Assembly: GCF_000372965.1 (NCBI RefSeq)
Contig: NZ_KB890024.1
Location: 3,978,501-4,042,500 of the forward strand
Direction: 5' to 3'
Length of the DNA: 64,000 bases
Origin: Hoeflea sp. 108
GTDB lineage: Bacteria; Pseudomonadota; Alphaproteobacteria; Rhizobiales; Rhizobiaceae
Part shown: piece by piece, positions 52,344 to 61,320 of the stretch
Layout of the letters: each line of letters starts with the position of its first letter
How positions within the stretch are numbered: the first letter of the stretch is position 1
The notes under the pieces: model-generated
What the model was told of the DNA's origin: nothing
The model's database searches: none
Seen by the model: only the letters and a program-made list of their open reading frames with translations
Made by a program: the position numbers and the translations under genes

Positions 52344-53729
52344 TTACTCCATGTGGAAGCGCATATCGCTCACCCGGCCCTCGGTGTCGCGGCTGATCGT
52401 CCAATGCAGATGGTAACCGCCCATCTCCAGCCGGTAGCGCCTGCCGCCGTCGCCTTCCTGATCGGTCAGCTCGAGCGGCACGCCGGCCACCGCCACACCG
52501 CTTGCGGCGATCTGCTCGAACCAGCCATTGCTCCAAAGGCGCCAGGCTTCATCCGCAAAGCCTTCGCGCGGCGCGCGGCGATCGACGATGGCCTGCAGCA
52601 ACTCGTGGTCGCGTCTGGTCACAGCTTCGTTGCCGTCCGCAATCGGCTCATACGGCGCCAGCGCCGGATCGACGATCCCGGCGATCTTCTGGCCGATCCG
52701 GGCGACCTGGGCCTCATCCGTGTTGGCGAGCACGCAGACCGACAGCTTGCGCTCAGGAAAACGCGCGATCTCGGCGCGGAACCCGTCCCAGGTCCCGCCA
52801 TGGCGGATCTTGCGATGGCCGCGGATCGCGGAATTCTGCCAGCCCAAGGCATAGTTGTTGAACGACGGCTGGCCGTTCTTCATCAGCACCGGCTCGGACA
52901 TCAGCGCGACACTATCGGGATACAGCACCGTCGGGCTGTCCAGCTCTAGCAACCAATGGGCAATGTCGCGCGGCGAGAAATAGAGCCCGCCGTCGCCGGT
53001 GCGCTGCAGCGTAGGCGCGGCCCAGTAGCGGTTCTCCAAACTGCCGTCGCGTATGCAGTGGCCGGCAGCACGGTTCGGCACGATGTCGAACCACGACGCC
53101 TCGCGCGCTGTCGCCATACCGATCGGCTCGAACAGCCGTTCGCGAAGCAGCTCGTAATAAGGTTTGCCCGCGATGCGCGCGACGACGAGCCCGACCAGGA
53201 TGTAACCGGTATTGCTGTACCGATAGCCCTCGCCCGGCCGGAACATGAACGGCGAACGGCGCGCCAGGTCGATCAGCTGCTCATCGCTGTGGTCCTGCCA
53301 CAAATTGAGCGGCACGGCACCGCCCTCCCCGCCAACCCCGGATGCAAAGACGATGTCGAAATTGCCGAAGCCGGCCATCATCGACAACAGATTACGGATA
53401 GTGATGCCAGCCCAGCTCTCCGGCCCCTCGGGAATGTAGCGGTTCAGCGGGTCGTCGAGCTTGATGCGTCCGTCCTGCAGCAGGAACATCACCGACGCCG
53501 AGGTAAACATCTTGCCGGTCGAGCCGGAGTGGAAAACGGTATCAGGTGTCACCGGCACCCGGTTCTCGACATTGGCAAGGCCATAGCCAGCAAGGTGGAC
53601 GATCTCGCCCTCGCGAACGACAGCAACGCCAAGGCCCGGAACCTGGCTGCTCTCCACCTCTGCCTGGAGATACCGGTCGAGTTCTTCAGTCAGGTCCATG
53701 TCGATTTCCCTGGTTTTCAAGTCCATCAC
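52344..53729 (-). CDS. Beta-lactamase-fold serine hydrolase (second copy)
   Basis: A 461-residue paralogue of the hydrolase at 47909-49279. The motifs STGK, YSN and RHGGTWDGF are conserved, as are HSGSTGKMFT, VNLWQDHSD (PLNLWQDHSD here) and the ending MRFHME. The start at 53729 lies 9 bases after the ATPase stop; ATG codons at 53726 and 53699 are alternatives. It has no visible signal peptide. Being downstream of the Opp genes it should act on what they import. Two diverged copies suggest two substrate preferences. Confidence 0.9.
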   Translation of the reverse strand: MMDLKTREIDMDLTEELDRYLQAEVESSQVPGLGVAVVREGEIVHLAGYGLANVENRVPVTPDTVFHSGSTGKMFTSASVMFLLQDGRIKLDDPLNRYIPEGPESWAGITIRNLLSMMAGFGNFDIVFASGVGGEGGAVPLNLWQDHSDEQLIDLARRSPFMFRPGEGYRYSNTGYILVGLVVARIAGKPYYELLRERLFEPIGMATAREASWFDIVPNRAAGHCIRDGSLENRYWAAPTLQRTGDGGLYFSPRDIAHWLLELDSPTVLYPDSVALMSEPVLMKNGQPSFNNYALGWQNSAIRGHRKIRHGGTWDGFRAEIARFPERKLSVCVLANTDEAQVARIGQKIAGIVDPALAPYEPIADGNEAVTRRDHELLQAIVDRRAPREGFADEAWRLWSNGWFEQIAASGVAVAGVPLELTDQEGDGGRRYRLEMGGYHLHWTISRDTEGRVSDMRFHME

Positions 53730-53738
53730 CTCAGCTCC

Positions 53739-54728
53739 TCACGCCACCGACCTGCGTTCTGCGCCCTCATCGAGCTCAGGCGCGAGCGGATGATGGCAGG
53801 CGACCTGCTGGCCATTGCCCTGCATCGCCAGCGGCGGCAGGACGCGCCGGCACAGCTCGGAAACTCGCGGGCAACGGTTGGCGAAGGCGCAGCCGGACGG
53901 CAGGTCGTAGCCGCTCGGGACCTCGCCAGAGAGGCGGGTGATGGTGCGGCGCTGGCGCGGATCGGGCTCGAACGTGCTGTCGAGCAGCGCTCGCGTATAG
54001 GGATGGCTGGGCTCGGCATCGCTTGGCATGACCTCGACGACGCGGCCGAGATACATGACAAGCACCTGGTCACAGAAATAGCGAACCAGTCCGAGATCGT
54101 GCGAGATGAAGAGATATGTCAGCCCAAGCTCTCGCCGCAGCCGCTCCAGCAGTGAAACGATCTGCGCCTGCACCGAAACATCGAGCGACGCAGTCGGCTC
54201 GTCGAGCACCACCAGCGACGGATTGAGCGCTAGCGCCCGCGCGATGCCGACGCGCTGTTTCTGGCCGCCAGACAATTGATGCGGATAGCTCCCGGCGAGC
54301 GAGGTGTTCAGCCCGACCATGTCGAGCAGCGATGCCACTGTCTCGTCGGCCGCCTGGAGCTTCACCCCCTGCACCTTGAACGGCTCGAGCAACGCGTCCC
54401 GGACCGAATAACGCGGGTCGATTGCCGAATATGGGTCCTGGAAGACCAGCTGCATGCGCTGTCGCAGGCGGCGCAAGTCGCCGCGCGACAGTGCGCCCAT
54501 GTCCACGCCGTCGAACGTGACCTGTCCTTCGCTGGCGTTGATCAGGCGCAGCACAAGCCGCGCCAACGTGGACTTGCCGCATCCGGACTCACCGACGACA
54601 CCGAGGATCTGGCCGCGTTTCAGGCTGAACGAGACATCGCTGACGGCGTGGAACACCTTACGTTTGCGAAACAGCCCGCCATCGGCAAAACGGCGGCTGA
54701 GACCAGTGACGGTAAGAAGATCGCTCAT
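53739..54728 (-). CDS. Oligopeptide ABC transporter ATP-binding protein, OppF type
   Basis: A 329-residue ATPase with Walker A GESGCGKST near 47, LSGGQKQRVGIARAL near 157 and Walker B LVVLDEPTASLD near 177. The C-terminal oligopeptide-type extension has the Cys-rich SGCAFANRCPRVSELC segment, which binds an iron-sulfur cluster in related proteins. ATG at 54728 overlaps the upstream ATPase stop by 4 bases. Confidence 0.93.
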   Translation of the reverse strand: MSDLLTVTGLSRRFADGGLFRKRKVFHAVSDVSFSLKRGQILGVVGESGCGKSTLARLVLRLINASEGQVTFDGVDMGALSRGDLRRLRQRMQLVFQDPYSAIDPRYSVRDALLEPFKVQGVKLQAADETVASLLDMVGLNTSLAGSYPHQLSGGQKQRVGIARALALNPSLVVLDEPTASLDVSVQAQIVSLLERLRRELGLTYLFISHDLGLVRYFCDQVLVMYLGRVVEVMPSDAEPSHPYTRALLDSTFEPDPRQRRTITRLSGEVPSGYDLPSGCAFANRCPRVSELCRRVLPPLAMQGNGQQVACHHPLAPELDEGAERRSVA

Positions 54729-55678
54729 GCTGCCTCCGCCAGATGGCAGGCCACGCCGTTGCCGCTTGACGCGACCTGAAGCTCCGGCGCCTGCACGCGG
54801 CAACGGTCCATGGCGTGGGCGCAGCGCGGGTTGAACCGGCAGCCTGGCGGCTGCGTCATCGCGGTCGGAACAAAGCCGGGGATGGCATTCATCGTACCGG
54901 GTGCCATGTCGCGGCGCGGAATGCAGCGGATCAGCGCCTGCGTGTAGGGATGGCGGGGATGCTCGAACAGCGCATCGACCTCCGACAACTCGACCACGCG
55001 CCCGCAATACATGACCGCGACGCGATCGCAGGCTTGGGCGACGACACCCATGTCATGGGTGATCAGGATCAGACCAAGCCCTCGCTGCCGCACGAGGTCA
55101 ACGAGGATCTGCACGATCTGAGCCTGGACAGTGACGTCGAGCGCGGTGGTCGGTTCGTCGGCGATCAGCAGCTCAGGATCTCCGGCCAGTGCCATGGCAA
55201 TGACGATGCGCTGCTTCATGCCGCCGGAAAGCTGGTGCGGAAAGAGCTCATAGACCGATGTCGGATCCGGGATCCTGAGGTCGGCCATCAGTTCGAGGCT
55301 CCGGGTCCGCGCCGCACTGCGGTCGAGGCCGAGATGCAGTCGAGCCGCCTGGTCGATCTGGGGTCCGATCCGCATCAGGGCATCGAGCGAGGTCATCGGG
55401 TTTTGCGTAATGAGCGCTATGCGCCCGCCGCGCAGCCGGCGCAGTTGCCGTTCGGGCAGGCCGACCAGCTCGGTGCCGTCGAAACGGATCGTGCCCGCGG
55501 CGACCTGGCCGCCGATGCGTGGCAGCAGTCCCATGATCGCGGTTGCGGTCAAAGACTTGCCCGAGCCGGATTCGCCGACAATGCCCAATATCTCGCCGCG
55601 ATCGACCTTCAACGAGACCTCGTCGACCGGCGAAAACGCGCCGAACCTGATCTTCAGTCTGTCCAGATCCAGCAGCAT
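54725..55678 (-). CDS. Oligopeptide ABC transporter ATP-binding protein, OppD type
   Basis: A 317-residue ATPase with Walker A GESGSGKSL near 36 (Thr replaced by Leu after Ser), LSGGMKQRIVIAMAL near 148, Walker B LLIADEPTTALD near 170 and the C-terminal segment CRFNPRCAHAMDRC. It begins 1 base after the OppC-type permease stop and pairs with OppF for the transporter. Confidence 0.93.
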   Translation of the reverse strand: MLLDLDRLKIRFGAFSPVDEVSLKVDRGEILGIVGESGSGKSLTATAIMGLLPRIGGQVAAGTIRFDGTELVGLPERQLRRLRGGRIALITQNPMTSLDALMRIGPQIDQAARLHLGLDRSAARTRSLELMADLRIPDPTSVYELFPHQLSGGMKQRIVIAMALAGDPELLIADEPTTALDVTVQAQIVQILVDLVRQRGLGLILITHDMGVVAQACDRVAVMYCGRVVELSEVDALFEHPRHPYTQALIRCIPRRDMAPGTMNAIPGFVPTAMTQPPGCRFNPRCAHAMDRCRVQAPELQVASSGNGVACHLAEAA

Positions 55679-55679
55679 C

Positions 55680-56531
55680 TTACGCCTCCCTCAACTTGGT
55701 GCGGACGTCGAGCGCTGCGATCACCGCGTCGCCGAACAGATTGAGAAAGACCACCGTCAGCGCCACTGCGAGCCCCGGCAGCAGGATCACCCATGGCGCA
55801 ATGAACAGCTGGGCCGTGCCGGAACTCATCATCGCGCCCCAACTCGGCGTCGGCGGCTGCGCGCCCAGGCCGAAGAAGCCGAGCGTCGCCTCCAGGATGA
55901 TGGCATCGCCCGTCGCCAGCATCGCCGCCACCAGCACCGGCGCCAGCGCATTGGGCAGAAGATGCGAAAACAGGATGTGGGTATGGCCAGCGCCGAGGCT
56001 GACCGTTGCCTCGACATAGGTTTCGTTCTTGAGCGACATGATCTGGGTGCGCGTCAGCCGCGTGAACTGGGCGAGATAAGCGATGGCGATAGCGATGACC
56101 ACGCCTTCCAGGCCGGGTCCGATGATGGCGACCAGCATCAGCGCGATCAGGATTTCGGGGAATGACCAGGTCAGATCGACCACAGTCATGACCATGCGGT
56201 CGAACGCACCGCCGAAGTAGCCGCAGGTTGCCCCCAGCACCAGACCGAGCAGCACGGAGATGCCGATCGCGGTGATGCTGACCGAAAGCGAGGTGCGAGC
56301 GCCTGTGATCATGCGCGACAGCACATCGCGACCGAACTCGTCGGTGCCCAACAGATGCGTCATCGACGGGGCCTGGTTCATGATCCCCAGGTCCTGCTGG
56401 TCATAAGGGTAAGGCGCCAGCCACGGAGCAAACAAGGCGCCGATGACCAGAAGCAGCAGGAACGCACCGGAGATACCGCCCTTGAAGGTGGAGATTGCCT
56501 TGAGAAGGGCCCGAATACGAGAGCTTGTCAT
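55680..56531 (-). CDS. Oligopeptide ABC transporter permease, OppC type
   Basis: A 283-residue permease with the N-terminal helix, LLGTDEFGRDVLSRMITGAR near 60 and the coupling loop VEATVSLGAGHTHILFSHLLPN near 178 split across the EAA motif. Its start overlaps the OppB-type stop by 4 bases. Together they form the pore for the peptides bound by the two binding proteins. Confidence 0.93.
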   Translation of the reverse strand: MTSSRIRALLKAISTFKGGISGAFLLLLVIGALFAPWLAPYPYDQQDLGIMNQAPSMTHLLGTDEFGRDVLSRMITGARTSLSVSITAIGISVLLGLVLGATCGYFGGAFDRMVMTVVDLTWSFPEILIALMLVAIIGPGLEGVVIAIAIAYLAQFTRLTRTQIMSLKNETYVEATVSLGAGHTHILFSHLLPNALAPVLVAAMLATGDAIILEATLGFFGLGAQPPTPSWGAMMSSGTAQLFIAPWVILLPGLAVALTVVFLNLFGDAVIAALDVRTKLREA

Positions 56532-57454
56532 GACCGTGCCTCACGCTGGCGGGGATCCATCGCCGCCTGGACGATGTCGCCGATCAGGGCGCCAATGATG
56601 ACGGCCATGGCCAGCATCAGCAGGCAACCCTGAACCAGGGGATAGTCGCGCTGGTTCAGCGCCCGGATCAAAAGCGCACCGAGACCTGGTCGCGCAAAGA
56701 CGTATTCGATGGTCACCGCGCCGCCGAGCACCCAGCCGATGCGCAGACTGAGGATCGTCACGACAGGAACCATGGCGTGGCGCAGGACATGGCGCAGCTG
56801 GATGATGAACGGCGGCAGCCCCTTGGCGTGCAGCAGCATGACGAAATCCTGCCGCGCCGTCTCGATCATGGCGATCCGCGTCACCCGCGCCACAAGTGCT
56901 ATGCCCCCCAGCCCTGCGGCAATGACCGGCAGGATGAGAGAGTTCCATCCGCGTGCACCCGAAACCGGGACCCAGCCGAGCCAGACGGCAAAGACCAGGA
57001 TCAAAAGCAGACCGAGCCAGAAGCTCGGCACCGTCGAGCCGAGCAGGATGAAGCCGGTGATGGCATCGTCGATGCGGGTGCCCTGATAGCTCGCCGCGAT
57101 CACCCCGGCAGCGATGCCGGTCAGCGTCGAAAACAGCAGCGCCGCACCGCCCAGCTGGAGACTGTAGGGCAGGTTGTAGGCGATCAGCGCACTGACCGGG
57201 CGCCCCTGGATGATCGAGGTGCCGAGGTCGCCGGTCAGGAGCCGCCCCATCCAGGTCAGGTACTGCTCGACCAGGCTGCGGTCGAGGCCGTACTTCGCGG
57301 CGATCTGGAGGCGTTGCTCAGGCGATGAGCCGGCCCGCATCAGGTTGTCGATGGGGTCGCCCGGCACGAGGTGGATGATGAAGAACACCACCAGCGAGAC
57401 GACAAAGAATACGGGCAGCAGCAAAAGCAGCCGCCTCAATGTAAAGCCGATCAT
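56528..57454 (-). CDS. Oligopeptide ABC transporter permease, OppB type
   Basis: A 308-residue permease with a first helix (LLLLPVFFVVSLVVFFIIHL), the loop motif PGDPIDNLMRAG, and the coupling segment MLLHAKGLPPFIIQLRHVLRH near 223-243. It starts 18 bases after the second binding-protein gene. Overlap with OppC follows. Confidence 0.93.
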   Translation of the reverse strand: MIGFTLRRLLLLLPVFFVVSLVVFFIIHLVPGDPIDNLMRAGSSPEQRLQIAAKYGLDRSLVEQYLTWMGRLLTGDLGTSIIQGRPVSALIAYNLPYSLQLGGAALLFSTLTGIAAGVIAASYQGTRIDDAITGFILLGSTVPSFWLGLLLILVFAVWLGWVPVSGARGWNSLILPVIAAGLGGIALVARVTRIAMIETARQDFVMLLHAKGLPPFIIQLRHVLRHAMVPVVTILSLRIGWVLGGAVTIEYVFARPGLGALLIRALNQRDYPLVQGCLLMLAMAVIIGALIGDIVQAAMDPRQREARS

Positions 57455-57472
57455 TTCGTTATGCCTGGCTGC

Positions 57473-59062
57473 CTAGTCCACTACCTTGATGTCGACGACT
57501 GTCGCCTGCACCAATTGTGTGCCGCGCAGCTTTTCCGGCACGTCGAGCAGCGTCTTGTTGAAGGCGTAGTTCTGTACCGGCTCATGGATCGGCGCGAACA
57601 GGAAGTTGGCGATCAGGTTCTCCTGGTACTTCCTGAAATTCACGACGCGCTCTTCGGGCGTCTTCGACTGCGTCATCGCGATGTCGCGCAGCGACTGTGA
57701 CTTCTCGTCCTGCCAAGCGGTGGAATTCGGATAGGGAATGTTGGTCGTGCTGAAGAACCAGTCGAGAATGTCGGCGTTGTTCCAGTCATAGTGGCGCACG
57801 GCGAGCTGGTGCTCGCCTTTCTTGAGCTGGTCGACAACGGATGTGTTGTCGAAGATGACGATCTCGACATCCATGCCGATCGCCTTGAGCTGTGCCTGGA
57901 CGACTTCGGCGGTGCGCTTGAACGAGGTCTCCGACTGTGCCGTCAACTTGATCTTCAGCGGCTTGCCGTCCTTGGTCCTGACACCGTCGCTGCCGCGCTG
58001 CCATCCAGCCTTGTCGAGAATCTCGTTGGCCTTGCCCAGGTCATGGTGGATTTCCAGCGCCGGGTCGATCTTCGATTCCGCCAGCGAACTGATCAGGAAC
58101 TGGTGCGATTCCAGACCGACACCATTAAAGACGCTCTTGTGGATGGCGGCCTGGTCGACGGCCAGCGCGGTTGCCTGGCGCACGGCAAGGTCGTCGAACG
58201 GCTCCTTGCGGGTGTTGAAGCCGAGATAGGTCACGCCCATACCGGGCAGGCTGCGGAAGCTGATGTTGTCGTCCGCTTCCAGTTGCGGCAGGAACTGGCT
58301 GGGCACGCCCAGCAGCATGCCGACGCCGCCGGTCTTGAGCTCGAGGAAGGCGGTCGACGCGTCGGGAATTTCGCGCATCGTCAACCGCTTGATGTGGGGC
58401 GCGCCCTTGTTCTCCGAGAGGTCGCTGCCCCAAGTGTACTCCTCATTGGCGACCAGCACAGCTTCCTGGCCGACGGCAAAGCTCTCGAGTTTGTAGGGAC
58501 CGGTACCGACGGCCTCCGTCACGCCATAGCTGTCACCCGCCGCATCGTAGGCCTTCGGCGAAGGTATCCCCATGAAAGCGGATGCCAGATTGAAGATCAG
58601 GTTCGGATCCGCCCGCTTCATCACAAACTTGAACGTCTGGTCGTCGACCGCATCGACACGATCGATGGCGTCGACCAGGTACTCGTTGGGCGTACCTTTG
58701 AACTTGGGTATCCACCACGCTATGGTTGCCGAGTTGAACGGTTCACCATCATGGAAGCGAACACCTTGCCGAAGCTTGAAGATCCAGCTCATGCCATCAG
58801 CGCTGGTTTCCCAGGATTCTGCGAGGTGGGGATGATAGGACTGGTCGACATCCTGTTCGATAAGCCGGTCATAGATCAGCGTCGCCACGGTGCTCAGCAA
58901 GGTAGCCCGGATCGGATCCTGGGACGCCGCGCCGACCTCGGCACTGGCAAGCACGAACACCGCCTCGCTCTCCGAAGCCCTCGCTGAATGCCGTGCATCC
59001 AGGCCCAGCCCAGCTGCCAGCGTAACAGCCGATACCGATGCAAGAAACTCACGTCGATTCAT
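57473..59062 (-). CDS. ABC transporter substrate-binding protein, oligopeptide type (second copy)
   Basis: A 529-residue SBP_bac_5 protein with a twin-arginine-like signal (MNRREFLASVSAVTLAAG) and cleavage near ARA-SES. It is a paralogue of the protein at 46321-47892. The start at 59062 follows GGGAGGG; upstream codons are not protein-like. It heads the leftward operon of OppBCDF-type genes, serine hydrolase, M81 peptidase and DadA-like oxidoreductase. The adjacent divergent gene is the second RpiR regulator. Confidence 0.93.
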   Translation of the reverse strand: MNRREFLASVSAVTLAAGLGLDARHSARASESEAVFVLASAEVGAASQDPIRATLLSTVATLIYDRLIEQDVDQSYHPHLAESWETSADGMSWIFKLRQGVRFHDGEPFNSATIAWWIPKFKGTPNEYLVDAIDRVDAVDDQTFKFVMKRADPNLIFNLASAFMGIPSPKAYDAAGDSYGVTEAVGTGPYKLESFAVGQEAVLVANEEYTWGSDLSENKGAPHIKRLTMREIPDASTAFLELKTGGVGMLLGVPSQFLPQLEADDNISFRSLPGMGVTYLGFNTRKEPFDDLAVRQATALAVDQAAIHKSVFNGVGLESHQFLISSLAESKIDPALEIHHDLGKANEILDKAGWQRGSDGVRTKDGKPLKIKLTAQSETSFKRTAEVVQAQLKAIGMDVEIVIFDNTSVVDQLKKGEHQLAVRHYDWNNADILDWFFSTTNIPYPNSTAWQDEKSQSLRDIAMTQSKTPEERVVNFRKYQENLIANFLFAPIHEPVQNYAFNKTLLDVPEKLRGTQLVQATVVDIKVVD

Positions 59063-59351
59063 GTCCACCCTCCCTTTGGTAAATTGACAAAGCTCCGCCT
59101 TGCCGCTTGGAGGCAGCATTTTGGATGTAACGGCCAAGAAATCACGAGCCCGCAATGACAGATGAGCTGTCACTCCAGGGCATACTTCCTCCCGATTGCT
59201 GCAACGATCCGACTGGTGTCGGAAAAATCGCAGCGATCCTCTTCCTCGTTCCTCTACGAGACAGAGGCAAGCTATTTTGAAAAAAAACAAACGTCAATCA
59301 CATCTGTGATAGAATTCTTACAAGACACCCCCATTAGCCACGGAGATCAGC
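59063..59351. promoter_or_regulatory. Divergent control region with inverted repeats
   Basis: The 289-base gap between the second binding-protein operon and the second RpiR gene. TGACAG (59156-59161) and CTGTCA (59167-59172) form one inverted repeat. ATCAC (59296-59300) and GTGAT (59305-59309) form another, followed by AGAATT. GTGATAGAA here resembles ATGATAGAA in front of the first RpiR gene, so these may be RpiR sites. Confidence 0.5.
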
Positions 59352-60209
59352 ATGACAGAATCGGTCCGCCGGCGGCTTGCCGACAGCCTCGCCAACGCCA
59401 CCAACGCCGAGAAGGCGCTGGCCAGTTACATGCTGGCCAATCTGAGCGGGCTGCCGTTCGAGACGTCAGCCACGCTGGCCAGCAAGGTCGGTGTCAGCGA
59501 GCCGACGGTCGGGCGTTTCTGCCGGGCACTGGGCTATGCTCGTTTCAAGGACCTCAAGACGGACCTCAGGGACAATATCGGCACCCAGCCCTGGCTCGCC
59601 GGCGACAGGCTGAAGGAATTCCGCGACAGCAGCCGCGAAGGTGATGCGCTGGCACGCAGCCTGGAACTGGAGATCGCCGGTCTGCTGAGGATCTACGAGA
59701 TCGCGCGCACCAAGGAATGGCACCGCGCGGTCAAGCGCCTAGCAACTGTGCCTCAGGTGTTTGTCGCCGGCTTCCAGACAGAACGCGGCATCGCTCAGTA
59801 TTTCGCCAACCAGCTGCAATATCTGCGGCCCGGCATCCAACTCGCCGACATCGCAGGCGGCAACTTCAGTGAGATTCTGCTGAGCCCGCCGAAATCCACC
59901 TGCCTTGTGATATTCGAGGCGCGCCGCTATTCGCGTCTGAACCTGATCCTGGCGCAGGAAGCCAAGAAGGCGAAGATCCCGATCACGCTTGTCACCGACG
60001 CCTTCTGCGACTGGGGCCGTGACCTCGTCGACGAAATGTTCGTCGTGCCGACCGAGTTCGGCATGTTCTGGGAATCGACTGCCCAGATGGCCAGCCTCGG
60101 CAACCTGCTGATCAACGGCGTGTTCAATGAACTCGGTGTCACGATCGAAGACCGGATGAACAGGGTTTCAGAACTCCACGGCAAGATCACCGGCTACGTC
60201 GGCGACTGA
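59352..60209 (+). CDS. MurR/RpiR-family regulator (second copy)
   Basis: A 285-residue paralogue of the regulator at 45401. The helix-turn-helix region (SATLASKVGVSEPTVGRFCRALGY, about 37-60) and the SIS domain (VFVAGFQTERGIAQYFANQL) are strongly conserved between the copies. The start has no strong ribosome site (GGAGATC upstream) but fits the other copy. It is divergent from the second binding-protein operon and is the natural regulator of it. Confidence 0.92.
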   Translation: MTESVRRRLADSLANATNAEKALASYMLANLSGLPFETSATLASKVGVSEPTVGRFCRALGYARFKDLKTDLRDNIGTQPWLAGDRLKEFRDSSREGDALARSLELEIAGLLRIYEIARTKEWHRAVKRLATVPQVFVAGFQTERGIAQYFANQLQYLRPGIQLADIAGGNFSEILLSPPKSTCLVIFEARRYSRLNLILAQEAKKAKIPITLVTDAFCDWGRDLVDEMFVVPTEFGMFWESTAQMASLGNLLINGVFNELGVTIEDRMNRVSELHGKITGYVGD

Positions 60210-60639
60210 ACAGACGCAACGGAGCCCCCTAACCACGCTGCCCGATCTTGGTAGCGGCGTTGATACGATCGAGGCCCCCGCGATAGTCGCGAAGCGGTGA
60301 GGATGCGTCCACCGGAGCAGATCGCGCGGAGCTCGATCCGGCAGGGCAGTCGACGCGCCTGAATAGCGGCTGAGGCTCTGGAACATGATGCCAGCCAGCC
60401 AATCGTAACGGGCTCCATATTGGGTGCGGTTTCAGCAACAGTGCGCCCAATTGGCCGCCAGAGCGCCAGCGAGCTGATCTCTGGCAGACACGTGAACCTG
60501 ACGATCCACGCTCATCACAAGCCCAGCCAGGTAAGCAACGCCAGACAACCAGTCGCCTCTGTCAGGGGCTGGTCTTAGGGGCCGCAGTCCCCTACCCCCT
60601 TAGCGTCGGCCGCCGCAGCTGCTCCAAGCCGTGGGCGAC
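60210..60639. other. Intergenic region without a supported gene
   Basis: About 430 bases with no convincing reading frame. Minus-strand translation near 60229-60300 (DYRGGLDRINAATKIGQ) looks slightly protein-like and may be a decayed remnant. No tRNA or repeat unit was recognised. Confidence 0.4.
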
Positions 60640-60763
60640 CATATGTTTTTCTTGGTGTTGTGGTTTTTTTGTTGTGCGGTGTTTTGCTGTCGTGTCTGGC
60701 TGGTGTGTGATGTGATCTTGGCGTTGATTTTGTCGTGGCGTTGATGGTGTGGTCTTCAACGTC
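60640..60763 (-). promoter_or_regulatory. C/A-rich, G-poor tail downstream of the rRNA operon
   Basis: On the plus strand this stretch is almost all G and T; the RNA made by leftward transcription would be C- and A-rich with few G residues and little structure. That is the composition of a Rho-utilisation site, placed just after the hairpin at 60764-60797. Confidence 0.45.
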
Positions 60764-60797
60764 AAACGCCCGCGTGGTTTTCACCAAGCGGGCGTTT
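60764..60797 (-). terminator. Terminator hairpin of the rRNA operon
   Basis: AAACGCCCGC (60764-60773) pairs with GCGGGCGTTT (60788-60797), and inside it GTGG-TTTT-CACC extends the stem. On the minus strand it starts 8 bases after the tRNA 3' end and is followed by only a short T stretch. Confidence 0.75.
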
Positions 60798-60804
60798 TAT
60801 GATT

Positions 60805-60881
<77 letters not shown>

Positions 60882-60883
60882 CC

Positions 60884-60962
60884 ATCGGACTTTTGCCGGA
60901 GGCAAAATGTCCTTGTTTGGGCGTTATCGGACTTCTGCCTTGGGCAAAATGTCCTTGTTTCT
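60884..60962. repeat. Tandem 42-base repeat in the 5S-tRNA spacer
   Basis: Two units begin with ATCGGACTT at 60884 and 60926 and both contain GGCAAAATGTCCTTGTTT. The first has a perfect hairpin TTTTGCC-GGA-GGCAAAA at 60891-60907. It lies between tRNA-fMet and 5S and could mark RNA processing sites. Confidence 0.7.
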
Positions 60963-60980
60963 GTGCTTTGCCAACAGAAA

Positions 60981-60998
60981 GGGCCGCTTACGCGGCCC
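60981..60998 (-). other. Stem-loop in the 5S-tRNA spacer
   Basis: GGGCCGC pairs with GCGGCCC around TTAC. It lies downstream of the 5S gene in the leftward transcript and may protect or define the 5S precursor 3' end. Confidence 0.5.
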
Positions 60999-61081
60999 GT
61001 TGGTCCCGTTGGCGGGCCATTTTGTAAAGAGAAGATTGATTGACCGACATCGCGTTGCGATGTTTTTACATGCCCTTGGCA

Positions 61082-61200
61082 GACCTGGCAGCGACTTACT
61101 CTCCCGCGTCTTGAGACGAAGTACCATCAGCGCTGGAGCGTTTCACGGCCGAGTTCGGAATGGGATCGGGTGCAGCCGCTCCGCCATAACCACCAGGTCG
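61082..61200 (-). rRNA. rrf: 5S ribosomal RNA
   Basis: About 119 bases. On the minus strand the 5' GACCTGGTGG pairs with the 3' CCAGGTC, and the conserved CCGAACTCGG and GATGGTACT segments lie between. It follows the 23S gene by about 120 bases. Ends are set by the terminal helix and may be off by one or two bases. Confidence 0.93.
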
Positions 61201-61320
61201 GCAAAAGGCATGTATTCGAGAAGCTTTTGGAGCGAATAGGGTTTTTGAGTAGTCTCTACTCTCTATTCGCTGGTCTTTGTCGTGCCGTTGATCGCGTTGG
61301 CGATGAACATAAGTAATGAG

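Noticed and set aside
45401..60209. A full microcystin-degradation (mlrABCD) cluster
   Set aside because: Only MlrB-fold and MlrC-family proteins are present. There is no MlrA-type membrane protease and the transporter is ABC type, so that label would overstate the evidence.
60229..60450. Small minus-strand frame ending DRINAATKIGQRG
   Set aside because: Slightly protein-like ending but no ribosome site, no known family and overlapping frames of equal quality; perhaps a remnant.
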